DNA from: CAZMCC01 sp964564695
Lineage (GTDB): Bacteria; Planctomycetota; Phycisphaerae; Phycisphaerales; UBA1924
Assembly: GCA_964564695.1 (NCBI GenBank)
Contig: CAZMCC010000142.1
Location: 1 to 6,480, forward strand
DNA: 6,480 nucleotides
Reading direction: 5' to 3'
In this document: positions 1-5,340 of the stretch, piece after piece
How the letters are laid out: each line of letters opens with the position of its first letter
Numbering within the stretch: position 1 is the stretch's first letter
Translations under genes and position numbers: made by a program
Notes under the pieces: model-generated
The model's database searches: none
Seen by the model: only the letters and a program-made list of their open reading frames with translations
What the model was told of the DNA's origin: nothing

Positions 1-79
1 CAGGGACTTCTTCTTCCCGCGCGCTTTCTTCTCCCGCTCAGTTCACGGCGTTGCCCGAAGGGGTCGACGTGCGGTACGA

Positions 80-198
80 GCACGCCTTCGGCGTGCGATG
101 CAAATGAAACCAAGATGGAAGGGGGGGCGGCTTTCCGGCGGTGGCGCTCGCAGAGCCTCGCTTCACCGCCGGCTACAAACGTCCACGCCTACGGCGTG
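80..198. repeat. Two near-identical short hairpins (80-96 and 184-198)
   Basis: Positions 80-96 form a 7 bp perfect stem, GCACGCC / GGCGTGC, around the three-base loop TTC. Positions 184-198 form a 6 bp perfect stem, CACGCC / GGCGTG, around the loop TAC. The two share the same stem core and differ in the loop, so they look like two copies of one hairpin unit about 100 bp apart. Between them, 135-143 and 164-172 form a third perfect 9 bp inverted repeat, CCGGCGGTG / CACCGCCGG. No gene function is implied; they resemble dispersed REP-like units. Confidence 0.55.
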
Positions 199-257
199 AA
201 GAGGGAGCCGTGAACCTGAGAGGCGAAGGATGTGGCGACGTCCAACGCCGCCCCCTC

Positions 258-284
258 GCTTGAGCGGCTTAAGGCCGCTCAAGC
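258..284. repeat. Perfect 11 bp hairpin
   Basis: GCTTGAGCGGC at 258-268 pairs perfectly with GCCGCTCAAGC at 274-284 around the five-base loop TTAAG. It lies just beyond the stem-loop at 288-324, so a minus-strand transcript leaving the STAS gene meets two strong hairpins in a row. There is no T tract on either side, so it may be a dispersed repeat rather than a classical intrinsic terminator. Confidence 0.55.
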
Positions 285-287
285 ATT

Positions 288-324
288 TCCCCCTCCGCCC
301 CCCCCCACACGTGGCGGAGGGGGA
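288..324 (-). terminator. GC-rich stem-loop after the STAS gene, candidate terminator
   Basis: Positions 288-299 and 313-324 form a perfect 12 bp stem (core CCCCCTCCGCC / GGCGGAGGGGG) around a 13-base C-rich loop. It starts 12 bases past the stop codon of the STAS gene on the minus strand, where a transcription terminator would sit. The bases that follow on the minus strand are AAATGCTTG rather than a T run. Rho-independent termination is therefore only a possibility, and protection of the mRNA 3' end or a dispersed repeat would fit as well. Confidence 0.4.
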
Positions 325-336
325 TCTTGTGCTCGC

Positions 337-699
337 TCACGCCCGATCGGCGTCCGCGATCTGGATGCCGGCGAGGGCGGTGAGGGGATCCGGTGCATAC
401 CGGAACACTTTGTCCAACCCCGTCAGCACCAGCACCGACCACACGTCGTCGCCCATCGAGCACAGGACGAGGGTGCGGCCCTTCTCGGCGAGGCGTTTGC
501 GCATGCGGAGCAGGGCCGCGATGTGCGAGCTGTTGAGGAACGTGACGGCGGAGAAGTTCAGCACGACGTGCGGCACGCGCGAGCCGGGGGTCGTGGCGGC
601 CTTGCCCAGGCGCTCGAAGATGTCGGCGAATTCCTCGGCGAGGTGCGGCTCGTCGACGAGCTCGGCGACGACGATGTTTTCGGACCAGTCGATCGGCAT
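337..699 (-). CDS. STAS-domain protein, anti-sigma-factor antagonist-like
   Basis: A 120-residue single-domain protein of the size usual for SpoIIAA/RsbV-like STAS proteins, which regulate sigma factors or other partners by binding an anti-sigma kinase or related protein in the cytoplasm. The pattern VVLNFSAVTFLNSSHIAALL (residues 45-64) matches the STAS core strand, phospho-switch loop and helix; Ser57 sits at the position that partner kinases phosphorylate in SpoIIAA. The aspartate usually found just before that serine is Asn56 here, so kinase regulation may differ. A second strand, RTLVLCSM (75-82), and the C-terminal helix region follow as expected. I chose the ATG at 699. The frame stays open upstream to an ATG at 786, but those 29 extra codons lie in a low-complexity heptamer repeat and look unlike any STAS N-terminus. 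No clear ribosome binding site precedes 699. The gene lies 117 bp downstream of putA in the same direction. Its partner is not in the window, so the exact role is unknown. Confidence 0.85.
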   Translation of the reverse strand: MPIDWSENIVVAELVDEPHLAEEFADIFERLGKAATTPGSRVPHVVLNFSAVTFLNSSHIAALLRMRKRLAEKGRTLVLCSMGDDVWSVLVLTGLDKVFRYAPDPLTALAGIQIADADRA

Positions 700-713
700 A
701 CTGCAGTGTAGAA

Positions 714-811
714 GGGCAATGGGGAATGGGCAGTGGGCAATGGGAAAGGGGCAAATGGCAAAGAGGACGGGGCATTGCTTCCCCATTGCCTATTGCCTAT
801 TCCCCATTGCC
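714..811. repeat. Degenerate GGGCAAT heptamer array with inverted partner
   Basis: From 714 the plus strand reads as consecutive seven-base units: GGGCAAT, GGGGAAT, GGGCAGT, GGGCAAT, GGGAAAG, GGGCAAA. From 782 the reverse complement of the same unit recurs four times (CCCATTG, CCTATTG, CCTATTC, CCCATTG). Positions 715-744 and 782-811 thus form a 30 bp inverted repeat with 27 Watson-Crick pairs and no gaps. The three exceptions (728/798, 733/793, 735/791) are G-T on the plus strand. The structure begins 5 bases beyond the putA stop codon and ends 14 bases before the STAS start, filling the intergenic gap. It resembles the short tandemly repeated heptamers known from cyanobacteria and could stabilise or terminate the putA mRNA; function is not shown. 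Confidence 0.8.
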
Positions 812-816
812 ACTTC

Positions 817-3800
817 TCACAACTCGGGCGCGAAGCCGCGCCTCAGCGTGTTCTCACAGATCGCCCGGGGCTCGACGAAGTGCTGGAGGTAGTCGGCGCC
901 GCCGGCCTTGGTGCCGACGCCGGACATGGCGAAGCCGCCGAAGGGCTGGCGGGCGACGAGGGCGCCGGTGACGCCGCGGTTCAAGTAGAGGTTGCCGACG
1001 CGGAAGGCCCGCTTGGCGAGTTCCAAGTGAGCCGGGCGGCGGGAGAAGACGCCGCCGGTGAGCTTGTACATCGAGGAGTTCGCGAGGTCGAGGGCGCTCT
1101 GGAAATCCGCGGCGTGCATGACGGCGAGGACGGGGCCGAAGATCTCCTCGCGGGCGAGCTCGTGGTCGGCGGGGACGACCCAGAAGATGTGGGGGGACAC
1201 GAAGTGCTTCTTGAGCTTGTCGGCGAGGCCGGAGGGGACGGGCAGGGCCATGTGCTTGAGACCGGTCGCTTTCGCACGCTCGATGAAGCCGTCGATCTTC
1301 TGCTTGGCTTCGAGGTCGATGACGGGGCCGACGTCGGTGCCGGGGAGGGTGGGGTCGCCGATGGTGAGGGCCTTGGTGGCCTCGGTGAGGCGATGGATGA
1401 AGCTGGTGATGGCGGGGCCGCCCTGGCCCTGGGGGTCGACGACGATCAGACGCGAACAGGCGGAGCACTTCTGGCCCTGGAAGCCGAAGGCGGAGTGGCG
1501 CACGGCGAGGACGGCCTCGTCGGCGTCGGCTGAAGTGTCGATGATGACGGCGTTCTTGCCGCCCATCTCGCAGACGACTTTCTTGATGTGGGTGGGGATC
1601 AGAGCCTCCCGCGCGAGCGGGAGGTGCTGTGCGTGCGGCGACGGCGGCTGTGCCGGGGTGTCAACAGACCTCTCGCTTGCGCGAGAGGCTCGGATCATGA
1701 ACGGAGATTCGGGCGCCGCGGCGTCGAGGATGTCGAGGCCGACGTCGCGCGAGCCGGTGAAGGCGATGAGGGCCACGCGCGGGTCGCGGACCATGGACGC
1801 GCCGGTGGTCTCGCCGGGGGCGGGGCAGAAGTGGATGACGTCCTCGCGGTCCTTCGCGGACATCGCGCCGATCGAGTCGCACTCCTTCGCGGCCCGCTCC
1901 ATCGAGTTACGGAGGATGTCGACCATGAGCTTCGCGATGCCGGGGGTCTGCTCGGCGGGCTTGACGATGACCGGGTTGCCGGTGACGAGGGCGGCGACGG
2001 TCATGCCGGTGCAGATGGCGAGGGGGAAGTTCCAGGGGGAGATGACGACGGCGACGCCGCGGGGCTCGTAGAGGGTTTCGTCGAGCTCGCCGATGAACTT
2101 GCCGAGGCGTTCGCGGTTGAACAGGCGGGGGGCGCAGCGGGCGTAGTAGTCGCAGAAGTCGATGGCCTCGCAGGTGTCGGCGTCGGCCTCGCGCCAGGTC
2201 TTGCCGGACTCCTTGATCATGACGGCGGAGAGCTCGTCGCGCCGCCGGCGCATCTCGTCGGCGGCGTGGACGAGCACGCGGGCGCGGTCGAGGCCGGGGA
2301 TGTCGCGCCAGGTTGGGAACACGCGGTGGGCGCGGGCGACCATGTCGGCGGCGTGGGCGGGGGTGCGGTCGTTGGGGACGCTTGGGACGGTTGCGCTCGC
2401 GATCGCGCTGGCGTAGGCCGTGCGCCGGTCGGCGCGGGAGAAGTCGTGGAAGGCTTCGTTGACGAACGGGCGGAGGTTGAGCTCGGGGACGCTGGGGCTG
2501 AGCTTGTGGCGCTCGGGGGCCTTGTCGAGGTTGGACGCGGAGGGCTCGGCGGTGGCGATGGTGTTGGCGTCGCCGGTATGGCCCCCGACGAAGCCATTTG
2601 TGCCGTGGATCGAAGAGCGGGCGGCGTGGGGGCTGGCGAGGAGCTGCTCGGGGTCGGCGTTGTCGAGGAAGCTGGCCTTGAGCCAGGACTCGTTGGAGGT
2701 GTTCTCGAGGAGGCGGCGGACGAGGTAGGCCATGCCGGGGATCATCTGGCCGACGGGGACGTATTCGCGGATGCGCAGGCCCATCTCGGCGGCGGCGTGC
2801 TTGAGCTGGTCGGCCATGCCGTGGAGCATCTGGAGCTCGAGGGCGTTGTCGGGAAGGCCGCGCCGGCGGAGGCCGGCGATGGCGGCGGCGATGGAGCGGA
2901 CGTTGTGGGAGCCGAGGGCGAGCTTGATGCCGCCGCCCCCATCTTGAGTCGGTGGCACAGGCGTCCCGCCTGAGTTCCGGGGAGCAGCAGGCTCGGCCGA
3001 AGCGGCCGACACAGGCGGGACGCCTGTGCCACCTCGCGGGGTGGCGTCGAGGAAGATCTCGGCCATGCGTTCGAAGCAGGCGTCGGTGTCTCGCTTGGTG
3101 GTCCAGACGGGGACGGGCCAGCCGCGGGCTTCGGCGTTGATGACTTCGTAGTCCCAGTAGGCGCCCTTGACGAGGCGGACGGTAACGACGCGGCCGGTGG
3201 ACCTGGCCCAGTCGGAGATGCGCTTCGCGTCATCGGGGCCGGAGCGGAGGTAGGCCTGCATGGCGAGGCCGACTTGAAGAGAACCGGGACCACGTCCCGC
3301 GTCCATCTTCTCGCAGCAGCGCATGAAGAGGTCGAGGGTGAAGTCCTTGAACGCGAACTGCTCCATGTCGAAGTTGACGAACACGCCGCGGAATTTCGCG
3401 GCCGCGAGGATGGGCTCGAGGCGGGCCATGAGGTCGCGCATGGCGCCCTCGGTGTCGATGGGGTCGCAGCGGGCGCTGAGGGACGAGATTTTGACGGAGA
3501 CGTTTGTGCGCGGGACGGGGCCGAGGTGGTCGGACTCGAGGCGCGGGTTGGCGGCCCAGCCGCTGACCTGGCCGGGGAGGTTGTTGATGAGGTCGAGGTA
3601 CTTGTCGCGGTAGGCGTCGGCTTCTTCGTCGGAGACGCAGGCCTCGCCCAGCAGATCGACGCTGAAGGCGATGCCCCCCCCGCCCTCGCCCCACATGCTC
3701 TTGAGGTTCGGGAGGGCCGACGCGGCGTCGGTGCCCATGATGAACTTCTCGGCCATGCCCTTGATCTGCTTGGTCATGGTGCCGACGAAGAGGCCCTTGG

Positions 3801-4182
3801 CGATGCCGCCGGCCTTGATGCCGACGGCGATGGGCGTGGGGACGGTGACACCGGGCTGGCTGAGGTAGTCCTTGAGGTGGTCGTAGATGTCGTCGGTGTC
3901 GCGCAGCATGGGGAACGCGTCGACGAACCGGAACATCTGGACCTTGAAGTTGGGGTCCTTCATGGACCATTCCATGAGCCAGTCGGAGTAGAACTTGGCG
4001 GAGAACATCCCGGTCTTGTGCCCGCGGGCCCGCTGAAGGAGGTCGCGGCCGACCTGGTTGATGAGGGTTTCGTCGCGGGGTGTGCCTGCCGCAGCGGCGC
4101 CGGCGGGCGGCACGGCCACCTGCACGGGCTGAGCGGGGGAAGGAGGGGGGGTCTGAGGCTTCTTGCGGGAGAACAGCGCCAT
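817..4182 (-). CDS. putA: Bifunctional proline dehydrogenase / L-glutamate gamma-semialdehyde dehydrogenase (PutA)
   Basis: This 1121-residue enzyme oxidises proline to P5C with FAD, then the semialdehyde to glutamate with NAD+. Residues 1-40 are a Pro/Ala-rich tail with no ribbon-helix-helix DNA-binding domain, so it should not repress its own gene as E. coli PutA does. The proline dehydrogenase barrel (about 45-505) shows LVKGAYWDYE with Lys339, and EYVPVGQ followed by YLVRRLLEN, whose Arg489/Arg490 match the proline carboxylate-binding pair. The aldehyde dehydrogenase domain (about 575-1110) shows SPWNFP (Asn718), VKPAE (Lys741), FTGS (808-811), EMGGKN with Glu872, GQKCSA with catalytic Cys906, and EEIFGP (1012-1017). 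The Glu-to-Cys spacing of 34 is the usual one. Two repeat-derived insertions are translated in frame, at about residues 384-414 and 829-862. Without them the length is near 1056, close to minimal type-A PutAs of about 1000. The ATG at 4182 has GGAG six bases upstream. Activity is likely but depends on the insertions being tolerated as surface loops. Confidence 0.96.
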   Translation of the reverse strand: MALFSRKKPQTPPPSPAQPVQVAVPPAGAAAAGTPRDETLINQVGRDLLQRARGHKTGMFSAKFYSDWLMEWSMKDPNFKVQMFRFVDAFPMLRDTDDIYDHLKDYLSQPGVTVPTPIAVGIKAGGIAKGLFVGTMTKQIKGMAEKFIMGTDAASALPNLKSMWGEGGGGIAFSVDLLGEACVSDEEADAYRDKYLDLINNLPGQVSGWAANPRLESDHLGPVPRTNVSVKISSLSARCDPIDTEGAMRDLMARLEPILAAAKFRGVFVNFDMEQFAFKDFTLDLFMRCCEKMDAGRGPGSLQVGLAMQAYLRSGPDDAKRISDWARSTGRVVTVRLVKGAYWDYEVINAEARGWPVPVWTTKRDTDACFERMAEIFLDATPRGGTGVPPVSAASAEPAAPRNSGGTPVPPTQDGGGGIKLALGSHNVRSIAAAIAGLRRRGLPDNALELQMLHGMADQLKHAAAEMGLRIREYVPVGQMIPGMAYLVRRLLENTSNESWLKASFLDNADPEQLLASPHAARSSIHGTNGFVGGHTGDANTIATAEPSASNLDKAPERHKLSPSVPELNLRPFVNEAFHDFSRADRRTAYASAIASATVPSVPNDRTPAHAADMVARAHRVFPTWRDIPGLDRARVLVHAADEMRRRRDELSAVMIKESGKTWREADADTCEAIDFCDYYARCAPRLFNRERLGKFIGELDETLYEPRGVAVVISPWNFPLAICTGMTVAALVTGNPVIVKPAEQTPGIAKLMVDILRNSMERAAKECDSIGAMSAKDREDVIHFCPAPGETTGASMVRDPRVALIAFTGSRDVGLDILDAAAPESPFMIRASRASERSVDTPAQPPSPHAQHLPLAREALIPTHIKKVVCEMGGKNAVIIDTSADADEAVLAVRHSAFGFQGQKCSACSRLIVVDPQGQGGPAITSFIHRLTEATKALTIGDPTLPGTDVGPVIDLEAKQKIDGFIERAKATGLKHMALPVPSGLADKLKKHFVSPHIFWVVPADHELAREEIFGPVLAVMHAADFQSALDLANSSMYKLTGGVFSRRPAHLELAKRAFRVGNLYLNRGVTGALVARQPFGGFAMSGVGTKAGGADYLQHFVEPRAICENTLRRGFAPEL
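1597..1696. repeat. 100 bp palindromic element inside the aldehyde dehydrogenase domain of putA
   Basis: Positions 1597-1624 and 1669-1696 are inverted copies matching at 24 of 28 bases, each ending outward in GATC. Each copy is itself a hairpin. The first is CCTCCCGC-GCGA-GCGGGAGG (1605-1624); the second, read on the minus strand, is CCTCTCGC-GCAA-GCGAGAGG (1669-1688). The stems differ by a compensatory C-G to T-A change and both loops fit GNRA. The 44 bases between the copies are not obviously repetitive. In PutA the element encodes about residues 829-862, a run rich in Arg, Ser, Ala and Pro. FTGS and the catalytic Glu872 are separated by about 34 more residues than in a P5C dehydrogenase sequence I recall, which fits an insertion of this size. 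The layout resembles a BIME: two REP-like hairpins facing each other. No transposase lies in the window. Confidence 0.85.
2951..3033. repeat. 83 bp palindromic element inside the proline dehydrogenase domain of putA
   Basis: The outer 22 bases at each end (2951-2972 and 3012-3033) are perfect inverted copies. Each arm also contains its own small hairpin, CAGGCG / CGCCTG with a three-base loop (2958-2972 and 3012-3026). The 39 bases between the arms hold a further hairpin, CGGCCG-AAG-CGGCCG (2994-3008). Translated as part of PutA, the element gives residues about 384-411, beginning GGTGVPPV and ending GGTPVPP, in a loop between the helix ending IFLDATPR and the strand IKLALGSHN. I associate such Gly-Thr-Pro-Val peptides with dispersed palindromic repeats in planctomycetes and relatives, from memory rather than a search. 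No target-site duplication is clear at the edges. Confidence 0.85.
3285..3299. repeat. Small hairpin inside putA, possible solo repeat unit
   Basis: CGGGAC at 3285-3290 pairs perfectly with GTCCCG at 3294-3299 around the loop CAC. It encodes part of the PutA stretch AGRGPGSLQ, which sits where I would expect a short connection between the helix CCEKMD and the strand VGLAMQAYL. The six-pair stem with three-base loop matches the unit size seen at 2958-2972. A 6 bp stem can arise by chance in DNA this GC-rich, so this is a weak call. Confidence 0.25.
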
Positions 4183-4250
4183 CTCGGACTCCGGGCCTCA
4201 CCGCGCTGGCCGCGGGCGTTTGGCGCCCCCGGGCCCGGTGAGAATCCGAG
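4183..4250. promoter_or_regulatory. Interrupted inverted repeat at the putA translation start
   Basis: CTCGGA (4183-4188) pairs with TCCGAG (4245-4250), and CTCACCG (4197-4203) pairs with CGGTGAG (4236-4242), giving 13 perfect pairs broken by an unequal internal loop. In the putA transcript (minus strand) the short outer stem ends at the start codon. The probable ribosome binding site GGAG (4189-4192) falls in the unpaired eight-base side. This could be a leader hairpin or a repressor operator; neither is demonstrated. Confidence 0.35.
4189..4192 (-). promoter_or_regulatory. Ribosome binding site of putA
   Basis: The minus strand reads GGAG here, with six bases between it and the ATG at 4182-4180. 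This is the best Shine-Dalgarno match among the genes of the window and supports the chosen putA start. Confidence 0.6.
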
Positions 4251-4326
4251 TGTAGATCCGGCCGCTGGCCCCTTCGAGGCACAAGTCGCGGTCAATCGGC
4301 CGCATACGCTCGATTCACACGAAGCG

Positions 4327-5340
4327 ATGAGCAGCTCCAATTCCCCAAATTCAGGTCACTCCGCCCCCGCGACCCCCCCGACCCCGAGCACCGGCGTCAC
4401 CGTCGGCACATTCGACGGCGTGCATCGCGGGCACGCGGCCTTGGTGGCCCGGACCCGCGAGCTTGTCGGCCCCGGCGGGCGGGTGGTGGCGCTGGTGTTC
4501 GACCCTCATCCGCTGGAACGCCTTCGTCCCGATCAGGCCCCCGCTCGGCTCTCGACCTTTGAACAGCGCCGGGCGTGGCTCGTGGCGGCCGGTGCGGATG
4601 TGGTCGAGCGGCTCGAGCCGACCGACGAATTGCTGTCGCACACAGCGGAGGAGTTTGTGGACTGGGTGGTCGAGCGCCACCGGCCGCGGGCGTGGGTGGA
4701 GGGGCGGGACTTCCGGTTCGGCAAGGGGCGGGCGGGGGATGTGGGCGTGCTGGCGACGCTCGGGGCCAAGCACGGCTTCGCGACCGAGGTGCTCGCGCCC
4801 GTCGAGGTCGCGCTCAGTGATCACACGATCGTGACCGCGTCGAGCACGATCGCTCGCTGGCTCATCCGGCACGGGCGGGCCCGGGACGCGGCGGCCGTGC
4901 TCGGACGGTCGCACACGCTCGTCGGCGAGGTCGTTCGCGGCGACCGGCGGGGACGGACGATCGGTGTGCCGACGGCGAACATCGTGGCGCCGAACATGCT
5001 GCCGTTGGATGGGGTGTACGCGGGGATCGCGCGGGTGGGTGGCTCCTGCGGAAGCGAGGCGAGGGAGTTCGCGGCGGCCGTGAGCGTGGGGGTGCGACCG
5101 ATGTTCGATGACCGGCCGACGGTGGAGGCGCACCTGCTGGGGGTGCCGCGCGATGCGGGCGGCGCCTCGAACATCGCGGGGTTGCCGGAATATGGATGGC
5201 CGATCGAGCTGGAGCTCGTGTCGTGGCTGCGTGAGCAGTGGAAGTTCGAGTCGCTCGAGGCGCTGACGGCGCAGATCGGGCGGGACTGCGACGAAGCCCG
5301 GCGGATCTTTGAGGATGCGAGAACGGAGCCCGTCGCGTGA
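4327..5340 (+). CDS. ribF: Bifunctional riboflavin kinase / FAD synthetase
   Basis: This 337-residue cytoplasmic enzyme phosphorylates riboflavin to FMN and adenylylates FMN to FAD. The N-terminal FAD synthetase (nucleotidyltransferase) domain, about residues 23-190, shows GTFDGVHRGH (27-36), FDPHP (58-62), GRDFRFGKGRAGD (126-138) and SSTIARWLIRHG (172-183). The riboflavin kinase domain, about 195-330, shows GRTIGVPTANI (209-219) with the PTAN motif, DGVYAG (228-233) and VEAHLL with the expected catalytic Glu266. Length is slightly above the usual 305-315 because of a Ser/Pro-rich N-terminal extension of about 22 residues. The frame is open far upstream through putA on the opposite strand, but ATG 4327 is the only sensible start; the preceding GAAG is a weak ribosome binding site. 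The stop overlaps the next gene by four bases, implying translational coupling. Confidence 0.95.
   Translation: MSSSNSPNSGHSAPATPPTPSTGVTVGTFDGVHRGHAALVARTRELVGPGGRVVALVFDPHPLERLRPDQAPARLSTFEQRRAWLVAAGADVVERLEPTDELLSHTAEEFVDWVVERHRPRAWVEGRDFRFGKGRAGDVGVLATLGAKHGFATEVLAPVEVALSDHTIVTASSTIARWLIRHGRARDAAAVLGRSHTLVGEVVRGDRRGRTIGVPTANIVAPNMLPLDGVYAGIARVGGSCGSEAREFAAAVSVGVRPMFDDRPTVEAHLLGVPRDAGGASNIAGLPEYGWPIELELVSWLREQWKFESLEALTAQIGRDCDEARRIFEDARTEPVA

Larger units (their letters stand above)
1..336. other. Repeat-rich stretch with no supported gene
   Basis: I find no convincing gene here. The stretch contains at least five short inverted repeats, listed separately where clear, and runs of G or C such as the seven-base G run near 121. 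A plus-strand frame is open from the window edge to a TGA at 105-107. It could be the tail of an upstream gene, but its last codons lie in a repeat hairpin and it shows no recognisable family. An adjacent plus-strand frame is open to about 213 but runs entirely through the repeats. The stretch therefore looks like intergenic sequence built up from small repeats, possibly between an upstream plus-strand gene and the minus-strand STAS gene. Confidence 0.6.
4183..4326. promoter_or_regulatory. Divergent promoter region between putA and ribF
   Basis: These 144 bases separate the start codons of two genes read in opposite directions, so promoters for both must lie here or further inside one of the genes. 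I could not recognise a convincing -35/-10 pair, as is common in GC-rich genomes. I saw no flavin riboswitch (FMN element) before ribF; the gap is also too short to hold one comfortably alongside the putA leader repeat. Confidence 0.5.

Noticed and set aside
1..45. Lys-rich minus-strand frame running off the left edge
   Set aside because: It is open for only a dozen codons after an in-frame stop and has no start codon.
1..107. Tail of an upstream plus-strand gene ending at TGA 105-107
   Set aside because: The frame is open from the edge, but only about 34 codons are visible, the last ones lie in a repeat hairpin, and no family is recognisable.
232..711. 159-codon plus-strand open frame opposite the STAS gene
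   Set aside because: It is the antisense shadow of a well-supported STAS domain, and its N-terminus is encoded by repeat hairpins.
700..786. Upstream extension of the STAS gene to an ATG at 786
   Set aside because: The 29 added codons are translated from the heptamer repeat, giving Pro/Ile/Cys/Phe-rich low complexity, and the STAS fold is complete from ATG 699.
714..811. CRISPR array
   Set aside because: The repeats are degenerate seven-base units without spacers, and they reverse orientation; no cas gene is present.
733..1533. 266-codon plus-strand open frame opposite the putA 3' end
   Set aside because: It starts in the heptamer repeat and continues as an antisense shadow of putA with no recognisable domain.
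2399..2406. GCGATCGC octamer, the HIP1 palindrome of cyanobacteria
   Set aside because: I noticed only this copy and did not count the window systematically; one copy in GC-rich coding DNA is expected by chance.
1588..2973. 461-codon plus-strand open frame opposite putA
   Set aside because: Its product is a Gly/Val/Asp-rich composition typical of antisense frames in GC-rich genes, with no motif; putA on the other strand is certain.
3274..4326. Plus-strand open frame leading into ribF that would add 351 codons
   Set aside because: It is the antisense of putA in GC-rich DNA. The RibF family starts just before its GTFDGVHRGH motif, which the ATG at 4327 provides.
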